From Ligustrum vulgare (Eukaryota; Streptophyta; Magnoliopsida; Lamiales; Oleaceae), in contig OY743190.1 in the NCBI GenBank assembly GCA_963555705.1, positions 9,399,501-9,463,500 of the forward strand: a DNA stretch of 64,000 nucleotides. The letters run 5' to 3'. Below, in pieces: positions 43,840 to 56,171 of this stretch. The translations under genes and the position numbers were made by a program. The notes below the pieces were generated by a model that did not search any database, was not told where the DNA came from, and saw only the letters and a list, made by a program, of their open reading frames with translations. The first letter of the stretch is position 1, and each line of letters starts with the position of its first letter.

Positions 43840-45130
43840 TGTATTAATGTCAAAATATTATATATTTGAAGTCACAAAATACAAATGTTTCAGGTCACTA
43901 ATGATTTCTTGGTCACAAATTATCGAAATATTAGGTCACAAATTGAATTTATTTTTAGGTCACAATCTACAAACGACCATTTTTAAGATCACAATTATTC
44001 ATTTTCAAGGTCACAAGAAAAAATTGTAGGTCACAACCATCATTTTTTCGATCGCAACCTACCAACCACCATTTTTAAGGTCACAATTATTCATTTTCGA
44101 GGTCACAAGAAAAAAATTGTAGGTCATAACCATCATTTTTTTCCGATCACAACCTACCACCCCATTTTTAAGGTCACAATTATATATTTTCGAGGTCACA
44201 AGAAAAAAATTGTAGGTCACATTTATATTTCAAAGTCACAACCCCAACCCACACCGCCCTCACTTCACAACTCCAAACCATCACCAGCATCAGCATCTCA
44301 CCCGCCCTAACCTCACAATTACTGGCTCCGACACCAGCGCCACCATCGGACACCATCACCATAACAGATCCACCTCCAATTACCTCCGCAGGCTACCACC
44401 ACATAGCAAAACACTTATGCAGCCACAAACCGCCACCATCACACATCATCACCACACAGCCACCACACTATTACACAGCCAACTAATAATTGTCGCCTCC
44501 GTCGTTGGCGATCGCTGCTACCGTCATCGCCAACGACCACCAGTTACCTCACCACCACCTACTGGAAGACACCACAATCAAAAGGCACTCCACCACGGCC
44601 ATCCACATCATAACAGCACAGGACCATTACCACCGCCACAACACCTATCTACGACCACCAGCAACCACCACAAAAATTTGGAAGAGTGCGGCGCAGTACA
44701 GAGTCGTCGCAAGCACATGATGCCTCTGTCGTCCCGCCTGTGCGCGCACACAGATCCGACACTAAGACCACAACAACATGAAGCGGTTGTTCACACACCA
44801 GCAAGAAGATGGGAAGCCTCCGCAACGAATCATCTCGCCACAGCGTGCAGCGGTGGGCTTGTCCCATTGATTTAAAACTTTGCTGAAGGAGCTGTCTCTA
44901 GGCGGGACCTTTTCTTCATCACCTGTCTTCGTCGCCTTCCCGTGGCCCTGATTTTCGAGCTGTTAATCAAGGCGGCATGGGGGGAGAGAAATGGGAGGGA
45001 GGAACTGATCGACGTTTCTTTATCTTAGAAGATTAGGGCTTGTTTTTTATTTAGGGGTAAAATATGACCTGATTTTTGTATGAATAACACTTTCACCTGA
45101 TTTTTGAAATTGGAACTTAAAACACCTTAG
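43840..45130 (+). repeat. composite repeat: GGTCACAA array plus ACC-rich tract
   Basis: GGTCACAA words (43870-44240) are followed by an ACC/CAC-rich tract (44240-44660), a GA-rich stretch (44980-45005), then GATTAGGGCTTG and T-rich sequence. This order matches 9534-10530 and 29640-30545. It sits where gag would be expected, so it probably inserted into or replaced that part. The His/Thr/Pro-rich 152-codon frame at 44417 is a by-product. Confidence 0.5.
43978..44222 (+). repeat. 92-bp minisatellite, 2.7 units
   Basis: Units start CATTTTTAAG(A/G)TCACAATT at 43978, 44070 and 44163. The third is partial. Each unit contains three GGTCACAA-type words. Confidence 0.88.
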
Positions 45131-47370
45131 ATGGTGTAATTTCCTCAATAATAAACTGGACACTTGCAAATGACAATTGAAGAATTGGGTTGGCTTGTAG
45201 CTCAATTGACTCTTTAATTAATTTGTAATTTTATGTCTAGGTTTTGGCCATAAATTATGTTCATATTTGTTTTATTATTACATTTATTTATTACTTTAAT
45301 TAAATTGGGAATGAATGTCATTGGATAACATGTCATGTAGATCGCATATACACCGCTCTAGGTACTATACTGTCATGCATTGTTTTATATTTTATTTTCT
45401 TTTCTAAAAGTTAGATTAGAAAATAAATATATTTATTAATAATTAAATTGATTTTAACAGTTAAAATTGATTGATAATTATTAAATTAAAACCCAATAGT
45501 TCAAAATATTAAGTGAGTGGGGATGCAAAATATTTTGAACTTACGGCCTCCCCTATTAGCTCATTAGTAAAAATTTGTGTATGCCTCGTACTAATCTAAT
45601 TAGTCTCCCTATAGGAGGGCTGAGCTGTTTTGATTACTGAATTGGGCCCAATTAGGTGATGATTTTTTAAGTATGAATTAATCATGATTACCCTGAAGGT
45701 AACGTAATTAATTTGGTACTTGAAATATTATCAATATAGGGGTTATACACTTAAATCAAGGACATCGCGAGGACTTCCTATAGAATATCCAAACGATGTC
45801 AATGATGGCCAAATTTTAATGACAATAAATTAAATATTGCGTGAGATGCTGGATATATTTAATTTAGTGGGAGGGTCCCAGCCTGGCCATAAATCACATT
45901 TATTTCTCATAAATGTGTTTAAGATTTTGAGGTTTTAGGTTGTCATCATATTATAATAGTTTAGGGTCTATTTGTGCATAATTTTTCTTCATACATCATA
46001 TATGAAAGTATTCATCATATGTGTAACTCGTGTTTAATACATTTATTTTATTTGAATGTCGTATTTCCACAACTAATTATATGTTTAGACATCACCAACT
46101 AATTTGCGAAAACTGTAACATGTCTCGTTATATTTCTTTCCACTTATAACATTTGTTTGTGCTAGGAGATCTTTGTTCAATAGTAATTATAAATCTTTCG
46201 ATGAAAATGGTGTTATTTTGATGAGATGGATTATTGTATAGTTTTGATTCTTATATCAAGTACTTTGCAATAAAAACATCAAAATAAGATACCATATTTA
46301 TTTTCTCGATGGAAGGGTATTTATGGTAATTTGAACATTTTAATTATGGAATTATACAAAATATGCTATCAAGCTATATTATATCCCTACTTATGAACAA
46401 ATCACATTTTTGCAAGAGACCATTTGGTAAAACATGATTGGTCACTTTAACTTGGTGGATGTTCCACTTGCAAACATTTATTCATGTGACATAATGCTTG
46501 AGAAATCTTTTAAGATGCTCTCTTGCAGTTCAATGTGGACTAAATTCACCAGAATGAACATGTTCTTGAAAGGTTCAATGTAAGCTATTCATAGAGAAGA
46601 GATTATTTTAAAGCAATGGATAGTATGGTAGGCCATCTAACCTTTTTGCTTTTGAGGAAAGATAGGATTAATGAGGAGGTAGCCGTTTCTGGAAACTCTA
46701 TAATGGAGTAATACTGTGTTCATTGTGTTATGATTAGTAATTGAGTCTATGTTGATTACAGATTCTAGAGTAACTAATCACTATTGCAAGTTATTGCAAT
46801 ATGGTCCTAGGTAACCAAATGGCTCAATGAGAAATAGAGCATACTATAAGGATAAGCACGGGTATAGTAATATGGAGAGAGCCGTTGGGCTTTTGTGTTT
46901 ACGAAACAACTTCGATTGATATTTTGTCTCTTTATTATTTGAGCGAAATTATTTAGCACTTAATCTCCAGTTATTAGTTGGAATTAAGTTAAATAATGCT
47001 CTTATTATTGCAAGACAAATGGTTAACAATCTCAAAGCCTTGTAAATGGTTCTAAGTGTAATATTACTACAAGTGATAAGGGATAGATGATTCCTTGTAT
47101 TAATGAACTCTTTGATAAGATCTTAAGATAATCATATTTATCTAAATAAGATTGAAAGACTAGTAGAGATAGCCTATAAGTATTTTGGAGGTGGAATCTA
47201 TGTGGGCTTTTGAATTTTATTTAGAGGGTAAAATGATTAAGATCTTAGGCTTGGTCACACTTATCCAAAACTCGATTCTAATACTAGTAAGGGATGGACC
47301 TCAAAAGGATCTGAGGTGAAATCTATACTGTTTTCTGAATCTTATTTAGAGGAGGATTAGATAACCAAGA
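45131..47370 (+). other. decayed Copia interior, not readable
   Basis: AT-rich with stops in all frames. Around 46440-46600 the sequence may derive from gag or protease, but I cannot align it by eye. 45480-45720 has no retroelement signal. Confidence 0.4.
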
Positions 47371-47374
47371 GTCC

Positions 47375-47700
47375 TTCTACATTAAATGGACTTAAGAGTT
47401 TGGGGATTCATACACTTCGATATGTGTGGATTCTTTTGTGCTCAAGATACGAGAGAGTACGAGTAATTCATCACTTTTATTGATGATCACTCCAGATCTC
47501 AATTCTATACTAAATATCTCATTGATCTAAAATGTTGAAGAAATTCTAGAATTTGGACAGAAGTTGAGAAGTAATTAAGAGAATCGAGATACTTCGATTT
47601 GATCGAGGTTTGTGTATCTCTCATGTAAGTTTAGGAACCATTTATCAAAAAGGGGGAACAAGGTAATACCAAATCGATGATGAGTTATCCTCATTACTAG
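47375..47700 (+). pseudogene. Copia integrase, heavily decayed
   Basis: Pieces in shifting frames match the integrase core: a HTD(I)CG-like start near 47420, FITFIDDHSR (47465-47500) and LRFDRG near 47595, in place of LRSDRGGEY. Stops are frequent. Confidence 0.65.
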
Positions 47701-48539
47701 TTTCATTTGGGAATGTACACCGGAGATAGTTAGGTTCCTTTATAGCCTAGTACCATTGATTTGTTTCCTGAAATACCCCTAGAGTTGTGGCATGGGTGCA
47801 AGCTCAGTCTACACCACATTCAGATTTGGGGACTTTTGACACACAAGCTGAAAGCAAGGACTGACGAGATGGAGGCAATAATGAAGGTTTGATTATAAGG
47901 TATGCAACGAAACTAGAAATTATTTCTTCTATAGTCCTCTGGTCAGGAAAGTATTTGTTGAGTACAATTGTAGCTTTCTTAGAGGATAAGGCATGTAGAA
48001 GAATACAAATCAACAAGTAAAATTATATTGGATGAGATGTTAGAACGTGGTTCAAACAACTTGATTCCAGATTTTCGCATAGAATTAATCTTGATGATTT
48101 GGAACTTCCTACGGAACCGATGGTTGCTGATCCTAGTAGGAGAATTGGGCAAGTGGTTCAACCATTATTCTTTCCTGGTGATCCCAATGGATAGGGGAAA
48201 ACCAAAGGTTGTAGTCGAAGTTGTTCTCACTGTTCTGCCTCTTCTTTATGTTCATAAAGAGGCAGTGAAGAGGTTGTTTCCAATTAGGGATATACCAAGT
48301 AGTGGGAGGAGAGGAAGGGACTCTGTTTGGACATAATGGAAATACACTTCCAGCGACTAATTGGAGTTGGAGGGTTATAAGACCTTCTTGATGCTTATTC
48401 TACGGAGAGTCTTTTTAGACAGTCTCTACTGAAATAAGAGAAGAACTCCTCATTTAGGGAAGTGGTGGAAGTTATAGACTTCAAATCATGGAAGGTGAAT
48501 GTGAACTTGGAATTAAATTTCTAGTAATCCAACAAGTTT

Positions 48540-49330
48540 AGATATTTGTAGACGCACTCAATGGGGTCAAACCTATAGGGTGTGATGATTTTTAAGATGA
48601 TAAAAGAGGGGCAGATGGAAAGGTTGATGCCTTTAGTGCAAGACTTATGGTTGTGGGTTTGTGAAACCCTTCTCGCCAATAGCCATGCAAAAGTTTACCT
48701 GGATCTTTTATCCATTGTCGTTTACTATGAAAATGAGGTACGACAAATGGATGTCAAGATGTTGTTTCTTGAATGCATCTTGAGGAAATTATTTACAAAG
48801 TGTAATCTGATGAGTTCATATTAAAGACCATGAAAGCAAAATTCATGACTTACAAGTTTCCAACTTTGGATTTGGGTAATTATTCAAGATATGGAATATA
48901 GAATTTGATAGAACCATTGTGATACATGTTCTTGATCAAAATCTTGATATATCTTAAGTATACTCGTGTATATAGAAAGTTGAGACAGTTTTCGCGACTA
49001 TTTATTTGAATGACACTCTACTTATGTGTGAGAATATTTTCATTAATAGTAGTTGGTACCAGTAATTAGACTTGAAGGACTTGTAGATGACTGTCTATTT
49101 TTCTAGACATCCGTACGTTTCGGAGTGGGAGAAAAATGGAATAGAATAGTCTCAAGTTTCATGTAATAATAAGATACTATCTACATTTGCACTATTAAAG
49201 TATTGAAAGGAATAATGTTCTTTGTGGACTTTATCTATCTTATGAGTATTTTCCTAAGACTCATGGTAAGATAGAGAAGGTTCCTTATGCTCCGGCTATA
49301 GGAAGCCTTACTTTACACTAGATAGGTCAT
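48540..49330 (+). pseudogene. Copia reverse transcriptase, heavily decayed
   Basis: NGVKPIGC near 48560, GADGKVDAFSARL (48608-48650) and VRQMDVKMLFLECILRKLF (48735-48800) correspond to the family motifs GCKWIFK, KARLVAKG and QMDVKTAFLNG. The YVDD region is expected near 49010 but is not intact. Several frame changes and stops. Confidence 0.75.
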
Positions 49331-49694
49331 ATCTTATGCTGGAAATATTGTTGGTGATTATTAGTTTGATCCAGGATCAGATCATTGAATAGAGGTAAAG
49401 CATATACTGAAGCGTTTTAGAAAAATGAGTAAATATTTGCTTATCTATTCAATTTGTGATCTGATGGATTAAAACTAATTAAGATCTGATTTGACTAGGA
49501 CTCTCGAGAGTCGTCAAATTGGAATATAATTGGGAGATAATGTAGTTAATTAGTTGGATATAACACAATTTTGGATTGTTTGTTATACAATCGTGATTTA
49601 CATAGAAAGGAGTTACTATCTTGGTTGAGAATATAATCATTAGTGTAATGATGATGTTGACAAGATGGATGATTCGATGTTTCATGTTTACTCT

Positions 49695-49711
49695 AAGGGC
49701 AAGTAGGATAT
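49695..49711 (+). other. polypurine tract of the large Copia element
   Basis: AAGGGCAAGTAGGATAT directly before the right LTR. Position and purine bias fit a plus-strand primer. Confidence 0.6.
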
Positions 49712-51122
49712 TGTTGGAATTATATATGCCCATAGAGTATAATTCACAACATTTGAAATAAAATATTAATTGATTGTATTAATATGATGTTGCGTTTGTC
49801 CATGGGTTAATTTGATATTACAGATTGAGTGTTTAAGTTGTTAAACACAGAAAAATTCAATTTGTAATTCAATCTGAAATTAACATTCACGATCAATAAA
49901 TAAATATGGACAATTTATTTTGATAAGATCGTCTCGATTTTACTAAAAGTCTATCTTTGAATTTGGCAATAAAATTGAGAGTATGTTTAGAACGTATTGG
50001 ATGGGACCACGTGAAATTAATTTGTGACATTGACCATACAAATTTAATTTCACTTGACTATCGTACATGGACTCTTAATCCTAATTGGATAATGGATTTC
50101 AATTACTAACTTGAAGTTCTTTGAGGTATCAATGGGTGAGATCAAATTGTTGATCAATATCTCAGTACTTTGGGAATTAAAGTGAACTAACGAGGAACAT
50201 ATATCCGTATTATGGAATCTGTCACCTTTTGGGTATGATCATAATCTCACTGGTTCTTCTAGTGGACAGTTGAATCTGAGCTTAGTAATTCGACAGTGAC
50301 TGTTGAATTCTATGATGTGATGTGATCACATCGAACGTCAGATAGAAGATGAGAGTTGAGAGTTTATGAATATTCAGAGATGGGCATTTTGGTCATTTTA
50401 ACTTGCTCCGAATATTCGAGTTGATCGACGGGAGTAACATGTAAAAACGATAAGTCAAAGGATATAATTATTGATTAATTGTTTCAGTAATTTCAATTTT
50501 GCTAAGAGTGAAATCTCGTTCTTTTAGTGAAATAGAATGTGATTAATAAATTAATTTTGACTCATTAAGAGTTGACCTGGTCATAATTAATTTATTGAAG
50601 CTTAGTTTAATTGGATCTGATCAGGTTCCCTCGGTGGCTTTACTATAATGGGTTTATACAGGCTTATTACCTGTATTGGGCTGTGCAGAAATGGGTCTGG
50701 GTTATGGTACTGGGCCTGGTAGGATTTTGGAGTATAAAAATGTTACAAATAGTCTCATAAGACTATTTTTCTTAACCTAATTGAAAAAGGGGCGAGACAC
50801 ACACTAAAGTGTGTAGTGTATGTTTTCTCTTTACAAATAAATCATAATCCTAGTGTAACCTAGGTCTTGAAAAAGATGACCACACACCTACATAGCTGCC
50901 ATTAGAGAACATCGGGAAAAGCTTGAGGGTTTGAAGCTTTGGTGGAATCAAGAAGCAGTTGATAAAGATTATTGTAAAGCACGCTACAATAATCTTCTCG
51001 AAACCATTTTTGTGCAAAATTATTTATTCCAAGTTGAATATATAGAACAGAAAATCCTGTAACAGGATAATCTAGTCAAAAGAAATCAATTTTTGTGAGT
51101 AGAGCAATCCGGGTTCCCAGCA
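49712..51122 (+). repeat. 3' LTR of the large Copia element
   Basis: 1411 bp, homologous to the 5' LTR end to end, followed by the CTTTG target copy. Confidence 0.95.
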
Positions 51123-51127
51123 CTTTG

Positions 51128-52392
51128 TTCTCCGCTGCTCAACATCTATCTTCTCCTACGAAACCGGCAAGATGATAGACAGTAATATTCCTTCCTCTTC
51201 ATCTTAAATGCATGATAAAAATGGCAGACTTGTGAGGATTGGAGTCCATTTCATTACTGGAATTTGTATTATTTTTTGTGTATTTTATTAAGAACAAATT
51301 TTTTTCTACTAGAAAAATTGAACCGGTACTCTTTTAAAATTTGCTTAAATCATTTTTATTTAGACGTGTTGTATGAAAATCGGGGATTTCAGATGAGGGA
51401 GATTTCAGATGGGCTTTCAATGAGAATGATAAATTTCGATAGGGATTTCAGAAGATAACAGAGTTTTCAAATGAGAATTGGAGAGTTCATATGGGAATTG
51501 AATGAGAATGAGTGTTGGACTGAGATCTTCATGAATGGAGAACAAGATCACGCTTGAAGAGCAAATACCCAATAGCAAGCCCGGTTCTTCACCAGGTCGG
51601 CACGGTCCAATGCTTCTGACTCTGGTTCTTGCCATATGTGTACACCTTTTTCGCCTTCTTCAACATGGACGACATAGCCACCTATGAAGATCTTCTTTTA
51701 GGGCTATTTTTATCACAATTTTACATTTTTTCTCATCAAAAAACAAGTTAGTGGTCAATAGTAGTTTTAGTTTTTGTAAGAAATTGTGTTAATGAGTATG
51801 GGAAAAAGGTTTGGTTCCCCTGTTTCACCTCCAAGAACAATGAAAAATCAGTGAAATGGTTAATTGGTGAATAAAACTTAGATTGCAAAGCTAGTGGTAA
51901 GAAGGTTATAAGAGAAGTGTGGAGTTTTTCAAGTGAATCAACCACGATAGATCTGATTTTAATATACGTTGAGCAGCCGATGGTTCTAGAATCCAGTAAA
52001 TCGAATTGGCCATTTCAGCTTTCGAAAAAAAAAATGAGAAATGGTAAAGACTTCTGGCAGTCAAAATTTGAAGAGGCTGTGGGCCATCCTGCTTTTGGAT
52101 TTTTCTGCCAACTAAGCAATTTGTACACTGGTCTGTAATATGTATCTGTACAAGTAGCATTATTGTAAAGATTAAGTTGCAATACTACAAAAGAAAATAA
52201 AACATTATAATTAATTTGATTAACTTTAAAAGTACACTTCGTCTCTATAAAGCCATCTTAATATATACATCTCAAGATGAATTGCACAAGTAGATAAGCT
52301 ATACGAGTATATAGATTATTAGTTTGAAAATTTTTGATAAAATATTTAATAGATTCTGATAAAAGTTCGTAGAAGTTATGGGTTCCACGAAG
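51128..52392. other. no supported gene
   Basis: Right flank of the Copia insertion. 51380-51500 contains repeated GAGAATGA/GGATTTCAGA(T/A) words. Short frames on both strands lack recognisable motifs. Confidence 0.35.
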
Positions 52393-52429
52393 GACCATTA
52401 CAACAAAGTTAGCATTTTACATTGTGAAT

Positions 52430-52545
52430 TGCATGCCGTAAAATCGTCTTTACGGTGTGCAACCGCATGCCGTAACCTTTTACGGCGTGCAACATTGCAC
52501 GCTGTAACCATAGGTTTACGGCATTCCAAGATGCATGCCGTAAAT
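52430..52545. repeat. CACTA subterminal repeats
   Basis: GCATGCCGTAA-type words in both orientations: GCATGCCGTAAAATC, TTTACGGTGTGCAAC, GCATGCCGTAACC, TTACGGCGTGCAAC, TTTACGGCATTCC, GCATGCCGTAAATT. Such arrays bind transposase in CACTA elements. Confidence 0.7.
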
Positions 52546-53177
52546 TATAATTTGATTTTTTTTTTTAAAAAAAAATTGTAAATTATAATTCCAAAAAACA
52601 TGTAATAATACAACAAAATTATACGCATTAATACATATATAATCAATAAACGAGATTTCGATAAATAAAAAACGTCTATTGAGATTCAATACAATATACA
52701 AAAATTAGATTCCACATAGCCTACTAAAAATTTAGATAGAAATATGACAAAAGTATATAGACAATTACTTCAAGAAGAAAAAAACTTAAAATGTAGTAAA
52801 AAAAAAAAAGTATCAATATCGAAGCTTTTTCTTTGACCAAGAGTTCCATGTCAAAAATAATCAACTTCCTGCACATCACTTAAATAAAAAAGTATAATTA
52901 ATAAATTTATAGTTATATTATCAAAAGTATATCAAGAAGTGAAGCATACCTTTGTTGTGATTACATGCTTGCTCATAAGCTATTCCATGTGTGAAGAAAT
53001 TTCCCCAACATTATCCAAGATCCAAGGTAATGAAAAAGGGTAATCCAAGAAATTATATATGAGTGCATTTTAGAACCTCCAAAATTACAGCTTCTCTTTT
53101 AGAGTAACGATAATTTAGATTGATCAGTTAGATAAGCAAACAACGAGTAAAAAATTAAAGTTGCCATAAATGTAATC
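52546..53177. other. CACTA-like interior, no gene
   Basis: A TAAATTATAATT word repeats on either side of a T/A run (52550-52585). No transposase motif is seen in the rest. Confidence 0.4.
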
Positions 53178-54724
53178 CGTTAAGTGCATTTTTATACACT
53201 TTTTATACCTTTAAATTAACATATTTTGGATTATCTTGAGCAAATATTTACTAATTTATGCATATTTTGTATTTAAATAGGTTTATATCCAAGTTTGAGG
53301 CAAAAAAATCACAAAAAGAATGCAAATTATGTGAAATTGGAAGTTTATGGACCATTTTGTCACTTTCGGGAAGTTGCGGACCTGCTGTGCAACTTAACCC
53401 AGGGACCAGATTGCAAAATTTCAAAAGTTAAAGGACTTCAAGTGAAATTTTAGAAGGACCTATATGAAAGAAATCTGAAAGTTTGGGGACTAAATTGATC
53501 AACATTGCAAGATGGAGGACTAGATTGCAATTACAGAAGGGACTAAGTTGTAAAGAACCATCCCAGTTGAGCCACGCGGATGCGTGGCTCGAATCAAGTC
53601 GTGAACGCGACTCAAACTATGAAACGAATCCGAGAAAATGGCTGGCCCGATTTTTGAACAGCGCGATCCCGCAATTTTGAAATTAAAAAATAAAATAAAA
53701 ATCTGGGCCGGTCTAGGTCAACCCGGCAGGCCTGATTCAGCCCAAAATGCTGTTATACGAGGATTTTGGCCATTTTTAGGGTTTTTGGTTGATTTTTGGG
53801 ATGATATAAATACCCAAAATCCTCATTCAACTAGATTATGTAAGTTTTATGCCTCTTTTCCATTTTTTCTTGTATTTTCTCTCAAGCTTTTCTTAATTAA
53901 TGTATTAAATCTTTTGAGTTTTTGCGTTTTTACTTGCTTTCCTTCAATTAAAGCTTAATGTTGTTGAAATTTTCATTATTGTTGTTTTTTCTAACTTTTC
54001 TCCTCAAACTTTCATGTTGTTTAGGGTTTAATTAAAGCTTTGTGTTGGGTAGTTCATGAAATTAATAGGTAATGGAAAAAGAAAAATCTTTATTTAAAGT
54101 GAAGAAAACTTGGAATTTCAATTTCAAGAGCTCAACTAGAATGAGAGTTTTCTTTTATTATCTTGTTTTAACACTTTGTTTAGCTTGTTATTGAAATGAT
54201 TATGTTAGTGGTTAAATGTTGTGGTTTTATTACGAGTTATTTTTATTATGGACTAAATAGTATTTTGATGGGATGATTGGTGTTACTTAACTTCACTTAG
54301 TTATTTTAAGTTTGTTTATTTATTTTCAGTTATTTACTTTCAAGCAATTTGAATTTATGATTATCGTCTTTTAGTATTGTGTACTTTGTTTTATATTTAT
54401 TGTCTTGCATCTATCTATCTTTAGTAGTTAATTTTATTTACAAAATGTAAATTAATTAAGTGTTGTTTAAGTGAAATCATGAATCCCAACTTTTTAATAT
54501 TCCATTTTCTTTATTGTTGTCAGAATTTAAAGTTAGTTTGTTTATATTTTATTTTCACTTAAAAAATTCAAAAACTTATTGTTTGATTTCATTGTTAAAA
54601 TTAAATTAACTAGAATGTGCAATTAAGTACACATTCCTCGTGGGATCGACAACTCGGACTCAAAAAGTCCACTTTATTATTTGAACGCGACCCGTACGCT
54701 TGCGGTATACGATTTTAGCGAACA
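53178..54724 (+). repeat. 5' LTR, Athila/Tat family (family D)
   Basis: 1547 bp matching the solo LTR at 23773-25451. The terminal TG has become CG. A TATA box (GATATAAATACCC) lies near 53805, about 200 bases after the palindromes at 53568-53613. Ends GATTTTAGCGAACA. Confidence 0.92.
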
Positions 54725-54730
54725 AGTTTT

Positions 54731-54748
54731 TGGCGCCGTTGCCAGGGA
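54731..54748 (+). other. primer-binding site, tRNA-Asp type
   Basis: TGGCGCCGTTGCCAGGGA, complementary to the 3' end of plant tRNA-Asp apart from one base (usual form GCCGGGGA). This priming site is used by Athila/Tat elements. Confidence 0.85.
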
Positions 54749-54856
54749 TTAATTTTATTTGTACTAAGTGCATTGATTTTTGTTAATTGAATTGTCTTTT
54801 CATTCTCATCTCTTTCTTATTTTTATTTTTATTTTCTAGGTACTCTTGCCTTGTTT

Positions 54857-55904
54857 ATGCAACAACGTCCGACTTGGGACATTCTTCCATTTGATCCCGA
54901 ACCCAAACGAACTTTTAGGAGGAGGATTAGGGAAAGAAGGGAACAAGTTGAACAATAAAGAATACAAGGAAATATGGGGACAACAACCAAGATGGTGCAA
55001 ATCCCACTATTGATGAAGATGATATACCAATGGGCAATTCATGGTCCCTCTCATCACTTAAAACCAAGGAAGCATCACATATCCCCCATTTGGACGTTCG
55101 GACTTTCATCTAAAGTCGGATGTGATAAATCTCTTCAAGGGGCATCTACAATTCTATGGAATGACCGAGGAGAATCCATTTACTCACATCTCGCGATTTT
55201 TGGAGATGTGTAGTAACTTTGATTATCCGGGAATTTGCAAGGAGGCTATCAACATGCGGTTATTTCCACATACCCTTAGAGGTGGAGCTCGTGAATGGTT
55301 AGATGCCAACCCCTTTGGAAGTATTACAACATGGAATGATATTGCTCAAAAGTTCACTACAAAATACTTTCCTCAAAAGTGACAAAATTGAAGAATGATA
55401 TCTCCACATTTCGACAACTTGACACCGAATGTTTCTATGAGGCATGGGAAAGATTTAAGGAGATGTTGAGAAAATGCCCAAATCATGGGGCTCACCAAGC
55501 AAATGCAAGTTCAATATTTCTATCTTGGGATGAATCCATCTAGTCGAGTGACGGTTGATTCGGCCTCCAATGGAGCTATCACTACAAAATCAACTAATGA
55601 AGCAATTGACCTCTTTGAGAGGATGGCTAGTCAAAATTCTACTTGGCCAACCGACCGCTTGGTACCAAAGAAAGCCGCGGGAATTCATGAAGTTGATGCA
55701 TATGCGGCTTTGTCGGCAAAGATAGACCTTTTATTCAAGAAATATGATGATTTGTCTTCTCAACATACGGTAAAAGCAATCTACCCTCCTATGTCTATTT
55801 GTGATGTATGTGGAGCAACATACAAGGTTGAGGAATGTCCCATGCTCAAAATGGCTTCCATCTCAAATGAGCAAGTGAATTATGCTCAAAATTTCAACCG
55901 ACCA
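54857..55904 (+). pseudogene. gag, Athila/Tat-type
   Basis: Starts at ATG 54857 (MQQRPTWDILPFDPEPKRT) and meets a TAA at 54956. Readable pieces follow: INLFKGHLQFYGMTEENPFT, MRLFPHTLRGGAREWLD, GSITTWNDIAQKFTTKYFP (to 55382), LTKQMQVQYFYLGM, NEAIDLFERMASQN and a Cys motif ICDVCGATYKVEECP. Frameshifts lie near 55380-55484 and in the first 260 bases. Confidence 0.88.
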
Positions 55905-56171
55905 TAAGACAATCCTTACTCCAACACATACAATCTGGGTTGGAGGAAACATCCGAATTTTTCTTGGTCCAACAATCAAAATCAAGTAAAGCCTCGTGAT
56001 TTTGTTCAACCTCCACCATCGCAAGAGAAGAAACCTTCTATTGAGGAGATACTCATGCAATATATGAACAAGACCAATATTATTCTCCAAAATCAAGAGG
56101 TTTCTATCAAAAATCTTGAGACTCAAGTTGGGCAATTGGAAAAAATGATGATGGAGAGACAATAAGGAGCC

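Larger units (their letters stand above)
41154..51122 (+). mobile_element. large Copia-type LTR retrotransposon with decayed interior
   Basis: Two LTRs of 1413 and 1411 bp (41154-42566 and 49712-51122) begin TGTTGGAATTATATATG and end CCCA(A/G)CA. A perfect CTTTG duplication flanks the element (41149-41153 and 51123-51127). The initiator tRNA-Met primer site follows the left LTR and a purine-rich tract precedes the right one. Integrase and reverse transcriptase motifs in Copia order are recognisable only in short pieces. A composite repeat fills 43840-45130. Confidence 0.93.

Noticed and set aside
44417..44875. 152-codon His/Thr/Pro-rich open frame
   Set aside because: Product of the ACC-rich tract; other frames are equally open and the composition is low-complexity.
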